Shown here one piece after another: positions 1 to 60,915 of a DNA stretch of 64,000 nt. This DNA is from Anarhynchus alexandrinus. Its lineage: Eukaryota > Chordata > Aves > Charadriiformes > Charadriidae. Position numbers and translations under genes: made by a program. How positions within the stretch are numbered: position 1 is the first letter of the stretch; the number at the start of each line of letters is the position of its first letter. The stretch spans positions 92,432-156,431 of the forward strand of contig VUYV01000733.1 in NCBI GenBank assembly GCA_008711295.1. Direction: 5' to 3'. Below the pieces are notes generated by a model, which searched no databases, was not told the DNA's origin, and worked only from the letters and a program-made list of their open reading frames with translations.

Positions 1-3000
1 GCCTGATGCAAGAGGGACCCCCCTCCTCCGCAGACGCGCATGGTGTTCTGTGATGAGCAATAGCTAACCTCGCAAATTAGATGAACATGTACGAACCGAT
101 CTTTGCAAATGAGTAAAGGTCTTGGGTGGATCTCGGAGCCGAGGGCGTTTCTCTGCCGAGGGCAATGTCATGGTGCCCTGGCTGCCGCGGGGGAGCCGGC
201 CGAAGCCCTGGCTGCCACGGGGGGCACGAGCCAGGGACCTGCTGCCCCCCACCGCCCCTCGGGCCGCGCTGGGGCTGGGGCTCTGCAGGCTCCGGCTGCT
301 GCACCCTGCCGAGGGTGTGCGCAGCACGGTTAATTTAAGCTTGCACTGTGTATTTTTAGGGCAGTGTGTATTTTTAGGGAGAGGCCTCACCCTTTGCTCT
401 TGCAGGCGATAGCCTGAAATTAGGCAGGACAGGGCTCGGCTCTGCTCTCCGCTCCCCCCCGAAGGGTTTAAGGAGGTCTGCTTTTGTGTGCTCCTCCTGG
501 CTCCTCTCTTAAGGCTTCCTTGGGCTGAGTTTGGTCTCCCCATAGTTCACCGGCGGGGCAGACGGCAGCATCGTGTAAAGCTCTGGCTGCACACTTTTTC
601 CCGTGAGGCTCGGTTTTACGTTGTAATTTCCCGCAGCTGGGAGTTGCAGCGGAGACTGTGGCTCCTGGATGGCACGTGAGCTGTGGGTTGGCCCAGGGGA
701 AGGGGAGCCGCTGGGGTCGGGTGGGAGGTTTTTGGGGTGTTCCTGAAGTCTGCCCGGGTCCCTTTCCACAGCTGGGTCCCCGCACTGGGAGAGTCCTGAG
801 CTTTCCGGGATGCCTCCACCTGGCTGTGGACGGCGCGAGGCTGAGGGTGCAGCAGCCCCAGGGATGGTGACCCGGCTCGTGAACCGAGGTGGCTGCAGGA
901 GGAGCAACCACCGTGACCACGAGCGAGTGGTGGTGAGGTGTCAGTGCAGGATCAGGACCTGCAGCACCGACCGCAGCCCCTCCGCTGTACCCAGATGAGG
1001 TCGTCGGCCTGGCGGGCTTTTGGGGCAGTTGTTCGGGCTACTCCAGCTCTGGGAAGTTGATCTGACCTTTTAATTACGGTCAGGAGGGGAAGGCAGCTCA
1101 TAATAAGAGCGTGTTCAAGTCCAAACAAGAAAAGGTGCCTTGCTTTGCTTGGCCTCTTGATCAGTTGCGATAGCTCAGGGTGGGAAGAGGGGAATTCATC
1201 TGACTGGGATGGGAAAGCACCTGCCCTTGCCCGGAGATGGTGGGAGCATTCCCATCTGGGGGGAAGGGGGCTCTGGCGGCTCCCGCGCGTGGTCCCTGCT
1301 GCTGTCGGGTGGAGGCTGGTTGCAGAGGAGCTGCGAAGGGTTCCCTCCTCCGGTGCGAAGCGCAGAATGGCCTCGGGTGTGGGCTGTGGAGCACAACCAC
1401 ACACCCGGCACTGATTTCCAGCCCCGAGATGAGACGTGGGCTCATGGTGTGGTTGTGTCATTACCTTCCTTGCCTGCAGACTGCGCTCTGGTGGGCACGT
1501 GCTGCCTGGACAGATGCGTGCTGTCTGGAAACGCGGCATTAGTGATAACCATCCAACCTACCTCGGAAGGAGCGAGAGCACAGCTCCTGTGTGTCTCCCG
1601 GCAGATCATCCTCCTGCCCGGGGAGGGTGGGATGAAGGGCCTTCATTCAGCCCCTCCATTAACTGGCTCAGAGTTGCCACCTCTGCCCTCCCGTGGGGAC
1701 GGTGGCAGAGACCTGCGTTGGGGACGTGTCTCGGCGGGTGCTGCGAGTGCCATTTGTGGCAGGTTGGGACGCAGAGTGGTGGGAGCGGGGCTGCCCCGAG
1801 CTGCTCGTTGGCTACGTGGCGCCGGTTGCTCTTTATTCCTCATTCCCAAGGGAATGGCCCTTACACAGTTTTGCTGTGTGCTCCTGGCAGGCTGTGCGGC
1901 TCTGCACTGTATTTGGTGGGCGACTGCTGGTGCAGGGCTGCATTCGTGCCCGTGTGGCCTCACCTGGGCCGCTGTGGATTGGAGACGTGCGGGGAAACGT
2001 CCTTGTGGAGCAGCGTTTGTTCGTGAGCACAAAGGCGTTGGAGAAAGGAGTTTCCCCCAGCCCTGGGTCCGATGCTGGGGGTTGTGATGAGGAGATAATG
2101 TCACTCCCCCACTCCTCTCTGTCAGGACACTGGAGAGACCTGTGAATCCAATTAGTGGTTTCCCTCTTTAGTTGCTTCTTTATGGCATTATCTGCTAACA
2201 GCAGGAGTCGGGCTTCCCTGGTGCCTGCTGCTAATGGGGCTTGAGTTGGCATTTGATGGGGGAAGACTGATGCTGAAGGGCTGGAAATTAGCAGCCCCCA
2301 GCTGTCAGGGGTAGGTCTGGGCTGGTGAGATGTCACAGCCCAGCTCTGATAGCAGCCCTGCTTCCCTGCCTCTCTGTCCCCGCTCCCTTCCTGCAGAGAG
2401 ATTAGTGTCACTTGTGTTGTGGGAGATGTGTTAAATGAATGCTATTAACAGGGCTTGGCAAGACCCACTGTACTCCGAAGCTTTGCTTTTCCCCTGGTCC
2501 TTGCACGGCTAAACCCTTTTTTTCTACCCGCAGTCTTGAGTACCGATGCACTTTTTCATGGTGACTGTCCCTTGGTTCCCAAATCCACGCTGCCCATGGA
2601 CATTTTTCACAGGCAGTGATTTTCTCAGTTGATCTGAGCTGGCCGGTTGCCTACCCCCAGGTCTTTTTCCAGGGACACACTAAAAATCAGAGGCTGGTGA
2701 AGTCTTCCATCTATTTCTTTTAGAAAAAAAAAACCAAAAAAACACCTCATGTAGGAATTGAATTATTTCTCTCTGTCATCAGTTGGAGCTGACTGCAGTG
2801 GCTGGGAAGCCCTGGGCACCGCTGCGGCTTGCAGGTGACAGGGACGGTGCCGGTGGCCGCACTGCGTGGCCAAGGCAGCCCCTGGTGCTGCAGAGCGGCC
2901 GAACCACTGTGGGCAGGTGTGGGGGCGGCGTGTCCCCTCACCGGGCAGGGGTCCAGCCTGTCCCCAGCCCCGCGGGGAACTCGGAGGTGGCACCTTCCCA

Positions 3001-6000
3001 CCCAGCCCCTGGTGCTCAGCGTCCCTTGGGGCTGCTCCCGGGTGTCGAGCGCCCACCGGAGCTCCCTCCGGGCTCAGCCCCGTGGGGAGGATGGGGCACA
3101 AGCACAGATGCGATGGTGCGGGAGCAGTGCCGGGGAGGACTCATCCTTCCTGCCAGCGCTGAATTGCAACAAGGGGAACTTGTCTCGTCCTTCCTCCCCT
3201 TCCGCTCTCCCTCTCTCTCCCTCTCCTCTGCTCTGTGTGAAAATCCAGCGCTGTTTCTGACCGGGGAGGATCCTGGCAGGCATCGCACGTCCGCTCACGC
3301 TCAAGGACAGAGAGACGCGTGCCTGCGCAGGGGGAGAGCCGCTCTCCAGAGCGCGCGGAGGCTTTGCTCCACCGGCACCCGGCGCCTGCTCAGACCAGTC
3401 GAGCATCTCCGCTGTGAGCAGGGCAGCACCAAGCAGGTTCCCCGTGAACCCCCACAGCCCCCGTCAGCCCGGACCCCTCCAGACCCAGCCTTGCCGCCTG
3501 TGTGGGGCTGGGGATGGCTGGTGACTGGGGCAGGTTTTGCTCAGAAATGACAGCACTCACATCCAGGGACTGCTGCCGGTCTCCGTGGACCCACCTTGCT
3601 CAGTGGCTAATCCCTGACCTCCGGGGACTTTCTGATCCCCTGGGTTTTCTCAACAAGATTCCGGCCTCCACGTGTTTCCTGAGACAATGTCCTCGTTTGT
3701 TTGCAGTTGGGCTTCCAAAGAATTTCAAAGCAAAACAACACACCAAAAAAACCAAACATATTTGCTTCCAGGCCCTTGTGCTGCTCAGCCCTCCCGGGTC
3801 GGTGCTGCCCGTCCCCGGTGGGTCCTGCCCAGCGCTGGGATGGGTCCGGCCGGGCGGTGGCTTTGCTGTGTGCCGGGAAGCAGCGGGTCCTGGCCGGAGA
3901 GATGGTGGTTGCCTCGATTATGACTTTCCTGCTGCCCTTTCTGCTAAGATTAATGTGTGCAGAAAGCTTGCTGTGTCCCGTGGCCTGGTCGGAGACCCTC
4001 CGCTCCCCCAGCTCTCCTTGCCGCCCAGCTCATCCCCCAGCCTGTCCCCCCCTCATCCCGGGCCAGGGCTGGCTGCTGGGGGGAGCACGTGCTCTGGCTG
4101 CAGCTTCTTGGGCAATTCCCTGAGCTCTGCCGGAGACCCCGGGGATGGGACAGAGAGGGGTGAGGAAAGCAGCGCTGCCGTCAGGTTTGTGCGGCCATAA
4201 ATCGGATTTGTGCCCCTGTTCCCCACAGGCGGCACAAGAAGGTGATGACACCTCCCCGGAGCGTGTTCTGGGGGCGAGAGGGTCAGGCCCCCAGCGCTGC
4301 GAGGCGCCCTCCTTAAGAGGACACTGTTAATTGACCCCACACCAGCTGCCTTGTAGGCATTTCTCTGAGCGCTGCGATGGCGGTGTTAACGCCTCAGCTC
4401 CAGCGCGGTGTGATCGAGTGATACTCGGCTTTCAGGGGAAGTCAGGAGTTCTTTGCTTTTACTGTGGAAAAATACTAGAGAACATGTCAGGAGACCGAAA
4501 CCTGGGTTCCTCGGTGGCTCTCCGGGCGGTTCCCCTTCCCCTTCCCCTTCCCTGCTCTTTCTCTTTCTTTTTTCCCGTTCCCGGCCGACTCGTGACTTTT
4601 TGCATGGTCAGAACCGGCAGCTCTGCCAGGTTCTCTGCCAGGTTTTGTTTGGCTGAATGCATTTATTGTGCTGGGAGGTCGCTGGTGCCAGTACGGCTAA
4701 TTCCCGGCCCCGCAAGCCCAGGTGCCCCGAGCTTTGGTGCTCTCCCCGTGCGGGGCAATGGCTGCAGGTTTGCCAACGTCCCGCGGTAACCGAGCCGGGG
4801 CTGTGCTGGCCTTGCCCCGGGGCTGCCGGCGTGGGGATGGCGGCCGACTCCCAGGCGGAGCGGGCAGGAATGTCGGCGGCTCGGCAGGACGTGTCCAGGG
4901 CTGCTGGGAAAGGGCTGCGGAGGTTCCTTGATTTATTATTTCTTGTTTTAAGGTTTGTTGTTTTCTTTTTCTTTTATAAAACAAGCCCCCAGGAAGGGGT
5001 TTGAAATATCAGGACATTTGATCCCGAGTGCATTATAAACCCTAAACGATAGCAATCTGGCCATTATTAAAATACCTTCCTGGGCAGCATCTATCTAAAC
5101 AAGCACGTCTCGGAGGTTGTTTTCATTGACTCCATTTCAGCCCTGTTACTCGTAATGACCTGTCCTGTTGCCAATAAGCAGAAGAGCTGTAGGGTTTGGG
5201 ACAAATTGATTTCAGGGAGATGTTGCTCTGCAGAGGAATCCAAGTACATTTCTTTCCCCACTTTGCATGGAAAGCTATTTTTCTTCCTTGCTGCCTCATC
5301 CTAGCCAAGAAAGAGGCTCCGATGTGAACTTACTTGGCAAGAACGCAGGATGATTGGTAATTTCATCTGCTGATTCCTTTCTTTTTTTTTTTTTTTTTTT
5401 TNCTGTTTATGACTGTTCTAGTAGCAGCAATGCATGAGAGCGAGGAATGGGTGCAGTGTCTGGGGCCACACCAGCACATCAGCTCTTTATGTTGGAGGGG
5501 ACGACAGCCACGATGGTTTTAATCGGTTTGTTAACGAAGTGCCTGCCGGTCTCTGTTCAGCCTGGAGGCAGATCTGCTGCGGAGACACTGGGGACTGTTC
5601 TGCAGCTCTGCCTAGCACCTCTGCTTTTAATTACTCCTCGAGGTGGGACAGTGATAGCGTCCCTGATGGGACCAAGCCCCCCGGAGTGGGGTGAGCTGGG
5701 CTGGGGTGGTTTCTGTTCCTCTCTGAGGTTTGCTGAGCGATCCGAGGGCGGCAGCATCCCCGTGCCGGTAGGGGATGGCTCTGTGGTGCTCGGGCTTGGC
5801 CACATCTGCTGCCCGTGCTGCCGTCTTCCTTCCTGGTGGCCACCCCGAAACCCTGGGCTGTGGTGGCAGAGCGGGGAACGCCTTCTCTGCCTTCCCCCTT
5901 CCTGGGACGGAGGACCCCCATGCAATTTACCCCTTGCAGTGAGAGCCGCTCCCCCTGCGTTGCTCCCCTCTGTCTCCCTCCAGCCAGCCCCGAGGCGTCG

Positions 6001-9000
6001 AGTGAACTGCGTTCCCACGTTGCTGGAGACAAAAGGGTGAAATTAATGTCCCGAGTAATTGGGATCCTCTTGTGCACTGGGAGGGCTTTGATTTCAAATG
6101 GGCAGGACCGTGTTTATCCCTGCACACATCTGTCCTGCACCACTGCCTGCCGTGCTCGTGCCGCGTTCACTGCGCTGCAGCCGAGCCCTGCCGGGACCGG
6201 CTCTGCCCACGCTGGCCCCATTTTCGCCTTTTTGTCCCCCGCCCCCCAAAATCATCCCGATGGCAGTTCCTCGGGTTCCTGGTGAGCCTGTGTCTCTCTC
6301 CTCTCACCCAGAAGGAAGCTGAGCGCCCTGTCCCTCCATCAGCCTCTGCTGAATATTTTTGCCCGTGGAATGGCCTCATTAAGGCAGAGTAATTAGCGGT
6401 CCCTTGGCTGCCCTCCACGCAGCTGAGATGGAGCAAGCTCCATCTCTGTTCCTGCTCTTCCCACCTCGGGTGCCGCAGCCGGGCTCATGCGGGGATGCCG
6501 TGGGGCTGAGCCCGGCCGTGGGGAGGGGGACGAGTTTGGGGCTGGGGAGGAGGGGCGAGCTGTCTGGCAGGAGGGTGACAAAGTACCGCTGGGGGCGTCC
6601 CCACCCCGGGAGGTTGGAGGCTGTGTCAGCCTGGGGCTGTGCCCGGTGCTGGAGAGGTGCTGGTGGCCCATGAGCCACTTTGGGCCATGGCGGCAATGCT
6701 GCACCGGCCGGGGCGGGGGTCCGAGGCGTGGAGACGGCGCAAGCCGGGGGTCCGGACAGCACGGGGCTCCCTGGGGAATGTGATGCTCTGGCATCTTCGT
6801 TACCTGGCGGTCGCTCCGCCTGTCCCCAGGGATGGACGGGCTGGGGCTCTCCTCCCGCAGTGCCCGGGGGGCTGCGCAGCCCCGGGGGGTCGGTTTCACC
6901 CCCGGAAAGTGTTTGGCTTGTGCAGGCGCGGGGCGTGCGTGTGCGCAGAGGCCACAGGGATCCTTCTGAGTGCCGAGTCAGACGTCCTGGACGTGGGCCA
7001 CCAGCTTCCACCCAGCGGTTCCTCCTCTGAGCTAAACAGCTTAACAGAGGGGGTTTTAAATTTATTTATTTTTTAGCCTGGTTTTCTAAGGAAACAAGGC
7101 TGACGTGATGGCGGTGGCGGTGTGTGCCGGTGTCTGCCCCGTCCGCAGTCCCCTCCGCCCCATCTCGGTGCTGGCAGTGAGGGTCGAGGTGGAGTTTCCT
7201 CGCACAAGGGGATGTCTGTTCCCGGGAGCCAGGGCCGGGGGGGCTGTGCCGGACCCTCGAGGGGCGCAGGGTGTCTGTCCATCCCGCGGCCGGCACCCTT
7301 TGAGGCTGGAGTTTGTCTTCATGCCTGTCCTGTTAACATACTTCTAATTAAGGGAAATTGTCCCCAGGAGCAGTGTTTATCCATGGAGTATGCTGCCATT
7401 ACAGAGACAGTCTTGTTCTCCGGGGGGGAGGATGTCTGTGGAGGGAAGAGACAGAAATTCCTCCAGATTATGGTATTATGTAAATGTATCAAACGGATCA
7501 TTCCCTATAAAAAGGAAAGTAGGAAACCGATGTATTTGAGAAGCCCTGGGGACTGCATTCCTGACGAGCCTCCGTTCCTCTTCTGGAGGCGTTTTTGAAC
7601 TGAAACATTCGGCAACTTTTCCAAGCTTTTTTTCCGCAGGAGCCGCGTGTTGCTGGCTCTCCCGGTGCCCGGTGCCGTGGGGCACGCCATGCGGCCGCCC
7701 GCCTGAGCTTCTCGCTGGGTGGCGGGTTGGGCACGGCCCCCTCTCGCCCCTCGGGATCTGGCTCCTGGGGGTTTTGCCGGGAGCAGGAGGACACAGCGCT
7801 GACTGCCCCGGGAGACTGCTCTCCAGGCAGCTCCTCGCTTCCGATGCGGCGCGGACAAGCAGTTTTGATGTGTTGCCTGCTTGGGCCGTGGTCTGCGCAG
7901 TTACCGGTGTGCATTCCTGCATGGACGGTCGCTGCAGCCCATACACCTCAGGGCCGCTGGGGCTTGTGTTAGGTCTGATCCACCGGAGCTGAAGCAAAAA
8001 ACATGGACCGTTCCCAGTTGATGCGCTTGGACATAAATATTCTTTATTTAAAAACAACGGGCAAATGTCAGCAGCAGAGCTCAGGCCAGCTCTTTTATCT
8101 ATCCTGTGTGCTGGGCAAGGGTGAAAATGCACCTCAGCAGAACGGGGGGCAAAGACCTTTGGGGAGGGACCTCTGTGCCTGGCCTTGGAAGTGTGATGTT
8201 GTCAGCTGCTTCAGAGGGGAGTCTCGCGAGGAGGGTTCCCAGCAGAGCTGGGACCTCTGCTGACCACTGTCCCTGTCCTGCCCGGCTCCAGACACCCCAC
8301 GGGGAGTGCTCCCTTTAGGAGTGATCGAGAAGCGGGATTCCTTCCAGACCGCTGCAGTGCAGAGCACTCGGTTGCGAGCTTTTTGCACCTTCACCGCTAT
8401 AGGTTGTTTCTGTTCTCCCATGCTCAACTGTGCGAGAGTCAGGGTGAGCTGCTGAGTTGCACGCATCTTAATTGCAGCTGTTTCAGAACTGTGTCGAAAT
8501 CCATGTTTTAGTCTGAGAGAAGATTGCGCGTTTCCTTCCTCCTTGTGTCAGGCCACAATTGATGTATTTGCAGACTGCACAACAACTGATTCATGCAGAG
8601 GAAAGTTATGTGCTGGGTCAGCAAAGCTCGTTCCCCAAAAAACCCACAGCCCTGTGGTGCTTGACTGGTCGTGGGGTAAATCAGATGCTCCGTGGCTCGG
8701 GTTAAGGGAGGGAAAACCTCTGGCAGGAGCTCCTGTGGACAGCCATTGAGTTGGTGACCCACTTGTGTCGAGGAGCTCTTTGAGTGGGACAAGATGCTCC
8801 CAGCCCCGTCGAGCACAGGAGGAAGTTGGAATTGGGGAGGGGGAAGGTTATTGCTGAGTGCTGGGGAAGACTTGTAAGAGTTGACAGGGCCAAGAACTTC
8901 TTGGGTGGAGGCTGGATGCTTCTTCTGCCTCTTGGGGCAGTTGCTCTCCCTGAGTGTGCCCTGGTAGTGCGGCAACGGGTCTCAGCTCGATGTCGGAGCA

Positions 9001-12000
9001 GTCTGGGCTGGAATGGACACGTGGGAGCCTTTTGCTCCGGCCAGCTGTCCCCAGCGGTGGCTCCTCAGGGCCTGTTGGCCCCAGAGGCTGCTTCAGCTTC
9101 TTCCACTGGTGGCAAGGAAAGGGGAAAATCCAAGCACATAGATTATTTTGTGGCAGGGACTTCAGCAAAAGCTTGGTCAGGATCCCTCAGTTCATGTTGA
9201 GCGTGAAACCAGGAAACATCTGTGTGGGGTGGGTTTCAGAGTTTGCTGAAGTTGCCAGCCCGCCCATGTTGAGCAATGTGCCACTTGTGCACTGATGAAC
9301 TTCTTGGTGCTCCCTCTCCCCTCTGTCCTCCCTTCATCTGCCCTCTCCCCCAAGGAAGGCAACGGTCAGAGCCCACTTCAACCAGCGGTGTTCCTGGCCA
9401 GCACCACTGAGCGTGGTCGGCTGGCGTGGACCATGGCTCGCCGGCCTGACGAGGCTGGTTAGCTTCTTCCAGGAAGGGCCTTTAAAGTTGACATTCCCTG
9501 TTCTCTGCCCCCACAAGCTCGTTTTCAAACACTAGCAAATAAATAAATCTTGGGAAATTAGTTTTGCATGTTGCAATTGCTTGCAACGCCCGGCCATGGT
9601 TGGGCAAGGAGGAAGACTTGACTCTGGGATGGGAATTGGTGGGGAGGACGGACTCGCCAGCCAGACCCCTCTGCTGCTGGGAGCTGCGGGCAGGAGGAGA
9701 AGGGTGGTCGCTGCCCCCTGGCTTCTTCCTTCCATGAAAGTTGTTTGCAGGAGGGACAGGCTGGTCCCTGCTGGTGCCCCTGAGCCGGGTCCTCGCACGC
9801 ATCTTGCTGGTCATGGGTGGCCATGGTGCACCTTCCCCGGGCACCCGCTGTCCTGCCGGGGGGACGCGCGGTGCCTGGGGGGGACAGACCACGTCCCTCA
9901 CTCCTCCCCGCTCCCAAAGCTGAGTGCTGAGTGGGGGGGGAGCTCTCTGCGGGCTAACGCGAGGGGTTAAAAATAGACATTCGCTAAATTAGCTTCCACT
10001 GAAAGTTCAAGAGGAAATCCAGGTTTAGCTGAGGCTAAAAGAAAGAGCTGAAAATAATAATAATAATAAAAACTGATTCCTGCAAAGGAGGGGGGAGGAT
10101 GGCGAGCAGGGAGAGAAGGAGCAAGCTGAAAAACAAAAGCCTTTGAGGAGGGTAATGCTTTCCAGCTGCAAAAATACAGCCTGGGAGAAGAGCAAGTGCT
10201 TGCATCACCCGCAGCTCCCTGGCCCAGCACTGCCCCGCTCAGGGCTGGGGCCCGGCCGGGAGACCCCCGGGAGACCCCCGGGACCCTCGCCTGGAATGGG
10301 GAGAGGCAACCATGGCAGAAACGGCGAGAGGGAAGCAGCGGGCCCCAGGAAGTGAGGGGCTGGAAACCTATAGCTTGTTTTGGCCATTTTCCCTTCTGAT
10401 TCCTGTTTAGATTTTGAGTGCTGTGTTGGTGAACTTCCTCCCCATTGGACGGGCTGAACATGGCTCCGGCTCAGCGGGACGCGGCCGGTGAGGTGGCAGT
10501 GGCCCGGTGATGCTGGGGGCTTTGGGGTCGAGTGATGGGAAAGGAGGACCGAGGAGCGGGAGAGCGCTGGTGATGGGGCGGCGATGTCCAGGTCCCCCCA
10601 GGAGGAAGGCAGCGAGGAAAAGCCAAAGCCTGTGGCCGGGGGGGTCCGCGCCCCTGTGGGGGGCTCGGGCCTCTGTGCCGTCCCGCCGGGCGCTCCCCAT
10701 CCGCCCCTGCTTGGATCGCTCCTCCGGTCCTGTGACTCTGACTCAGCCGCGCAGGCGCCAGCCAAGACCTGCTTTTTTGGGGAATTCTTGCACATCCCTT
10801 TGCTGAAGCGTTTCTCGCCCAAGCAGGGCTGCGCCGCGTGCGCGGCTCTGCCGCCCCCTCTGCTCGTCAGCGGGGTGAATCAGGGCTGGGGGTGCAGGGG
10901 GGGACGGCAGGCGGGTGCCCGTCCAGGCAGCGTGACTCAGGCCAGCCCCATGTCGGAGGCAGAGCGGGACCCTCGCCTGCCCCCGCCACCCCCTGCACTT
11001 TTTTTGGTGTTTTTTTGCTCAGCATCAAAACCTCTTATCACCGGCGGGCACCCAGAAGCCCCAGGTGCCCTGGCTGGACCAGGACCCCCGACTTTGCCCC
11101 TGCCCTGCCGCCGGCTCCGGCACATTGGGCAGTGCGGCAGGAGCCCTGCACAGGCCTTCGTTTGGCTGGTTTGATGCTAATTCCCTGGCTCTGGCTGTTT
11201 CCACTTGTTTTTACGAGATGCATCACGCTGGGTGGTGGCTGCGGGCGCCACAGCTTCGCCCTTCCGGAGGGGAGGGTGGTTGGTCACCAGGCGGCCATCA
11301 CCGCCAGCAGGACGTTCCCATCCCCGGGGCCGCGGCCTTGACACGAAATGCTCAGTGGAGGCGTCTGAGCGAGCTGGCCGGGATAACTGAGGGACATGGG
11401 GCTCGGGTTTGTGCTCGGACGGGGCACCCCTAGACCCCTGGGTTCTCCTCAGTTGGGTCTTGCTGAAATCCGGGCAGCGCTTCGTGGTGCTGCAGCAGGG
11501 AAGGGCTTGATATCGTCAGGCCGAATCTTGCGAGCAGGGGGAGCGCGGGGCATTGCAAAATGTCCTGGCTTGATTCATGTTTTCCCTCCTTCTGCGCTGG
11601 TTAATAATTCAGCGGCGTCTGGCCCTGCTCCTCCGGGGCTGTCTGGGTCCCGATGTCCTCAGGGTGGTCGGGCCGTGGGGCTGCTGCTGCTCCCATGCCG
11701 GCTGCGACGCCGAGCCACAGCGATGGCCCTGTGGCACTGCTGTGTCAGCGTGGGGGTGGCGTGGGGTCCTGGGGGCACTAACTGAAAGGATGGGCTTCCA
11801 AAGCACTCGGCATCTCCCAGAGCCTCCGGGAGCTGCAGCCCCTTGCCCCATGCTGTGGCCGGGGGCGTGTGGGGGGCATGGAGCAGTGCCGGGCACTGAC
11901 CTGGTTGCGAGGCAGGAATTCAGGTGCATTGGGCTTATCTGATTTAACAGGCTTTCACTGGTTTAATTAAATACTTAAATGCTGCGTGCCAGATGCCATC

Positions 12001-12611
12001 TCTCACCTGCTTCAGGGCTTGGGGCATCCTTGCGGGTGTGGATTAGCTCTGCCCGGGCTGCCTCTCCCCGGCGGGGCTCTGCCTGCAGCCCCCGGCTGCT
12101 GCAGTCCCTCCCTGTGCTGCCCTGACCGTGGCCTCAGTGGCCGTTTGCTGTGCGATGCTGCGGTTTGAGCCTCTTCCCCGTCTGTGCCACGCGGCTCTCC
12201 GGGAGCTGCCTTTGCCTCCTGTGGTGCCCACCGCACACAGCCTTCCCCCTGCTCGGGACGGTGTTCCTGCGGGATGCTCTCCTGCCTGCGCGTGATGTCT
12301 CCAAAAGCGCTGCCGCTTGCACCTGGGCTGCCTGGGAGGTGGCAGGTCCCATGTCCCTCGGGAGGAGAGGACGGGTGGCAGCGTCGATCCATGTGGGGTG
12401 CCCGGGGCCGGGTCCCTGGTGCAGTGCAGATGACAGCTCCTCCGTGGCTCACGCGGCCTCACTCCTCAGCTATGTTTGTGCTGGGAATGCCTGGGGGGGA
12501 CTGGGAGGTGGTCAGAGACCCCGTGCACAGGCACGCGTGGGGCTCCTGGCTCCCTCCTTCCCTCCCTCCCTCCCTGCCTAACCGCTCCTCTCCCCCTCTC
12601 CCATGGCCTAG
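1..12611 (+). other. LRP1 intron 6, 3' portion; no gene recognised
   Basis: This 12.6 kb precedes the acceptor of exon 7. I found no stretch encoding LRP1 exons 5-6 and no other coding region with domain content or splice sites. It is mostly GC-rich unique sequence with AT-rich islands (about 2140-2250, 5008-5380, 7320-7560, 8020-8060, 11910-11990), a T-tract ending in N at 5402, a CCCTT repeat near 4531-4552 and an AAT repeat near 10050-10070. Human LRP1 has a short isoform that, as far as I recall, ends at about this exon junction. Its terminal sequence would lie at the 5' end of this intron, outside the window. Confidence 0.8.
5008..5402 (+). other. AT-rich non-repetitive island in intron 6
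   Basis: Unique sequence of moderate complexity with octamer-like CTTTGCATGG (5261-5270) and an inverted CCAAT (GATTGG, 5352-5357), flanked by GC-rich DNA and ending in a T run with an N at 5402. A candidate cis-regulatory element by composition only. Confidence 0.35.
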
Positions 12612-59919
<47,308 letters not shown>

Positions 59920-60915
59920 GGGCAGGACGGGGGCAAAGGGCTGCCAGGCCGCAGCGCCTGGGCCTGGCACAGACACCCATTGCAGGAGGCGGGCAGGGGC
60001 CGGGGGAGCCAAGAGCCGCTGTATAAATGTACAAATGAAGGATTATTACTTTTCTATGTGAGCAGTATTATTACCTGTATATTCCCCGGTACTGGGCCTC
60101 AGCGCCTCTCATTGCCAGATCCGGCTTTGGTTTATTTTAAATCTCTTTACATCGGGCCCCCCCTTCCACCCCCTCCCACCCGCCGGACAAGGCAGTGCTT
60201 CGGAGTGGGGACTGCGCCGGGGCCGGTGCGCCCAGACAGACTTGCTGGGGCCGCTGCAGCCGGGGCGGACGGGACACATGGGGTCACCGCTACCGTGGGG
60301 CGCAGGCAGCAGCGGCGGCGTGGGCAGGAGGGGGGCAGAGCGGGGGCCACGCGCTCCCCAGCTCTGGGCTCTGTCCCCCCCGGCTCCTGCAGCTCCCCTC
60401 TACGGGGGCCCCGTTTCCTTTCCCCCCCAAATCTGCTGCTCCCCGGGTCCCTCCTCCTCCTCCTGCAGCTTGGCCTCTGCAAACCTCCCTCGGTCCCACC
60501 GTTCCTCTCCCTCCACCTTTTCCTTTGCCGATCCTCTCCTTCTCCACCATCCTTGACTCTGCCCGACTGTTCCGGGGGGGGACAGGGACAAAGGCCCCCC
60601 ACCGCTGCCCCCAGCCCCATTGTGGTGCGGAGGGTCCCCTGGCCCCGCAGCCCCTTACTCCGGCTTGTCGCCTACACCTCGCCCGCTCTCCAACATGCAC
60701 ATTTTTTAACAGGAAAAAGAAAAAGAAAAAAAAAAAACAAAACCATGGAAATGACCTAGCTTTTATAGTAGAAATAAATAAACGCATGTGGGGGGAGGGC
60801 GGGGGGCGACCCCATCCTTTTATTGGGGGGAAATGTTTTAATAATTTTTGCTGGATTACTTTACAACTAAACAAAACAGATATTGTTATAAATAAAATTT
60901 TTAAAAACTGAAGAG
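59920..60915 (+). other. LRP1: LRP1 3' untranslated region
   Basis: Runs from the stop to the poly(A) site. Two blocks resemble the human LRP1 3' UTR as I know it: 60020-60075 (TGTATAAATGTACAAATGAAGG...) and 60833-60900 (TTTTAATAATTTTTGCTG... TATTGTTATAAATAAAA). The middle is GC-rich and poorly conserved, with an A-rich run at 60714-60740. Confidence 0.9.
60891..60915 (+). terminator. LRP1: LRP1 polyadenylation signal and cleavage region
   Basis: AATAAA at 60891-60896, then TTTTTAAAAACTG and a TG/CTG-rich downstream element. The same arrangement ends human LRP1 mRNA. Two further AATAAA hexamers at 60772 and 60776 could serve as an earlier site. Confidence 0.85.

Noticed and set aside
1209..2087. 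292-codon plus-strand frame in intron 6
   Set aside because: No splice sites in suitable phase, no domain, biased composition. The similarity in length to the human short LRP1 isoform (292 residues) is a coincidence; the sequence is unrelated to exons 1-6.
7500..7520. TATA-like CCCTATAAAAAGG in intron 6 as an internal promoter
   Set aside because: An isolated motif with no start-site context or downstream first exon; not supportable.
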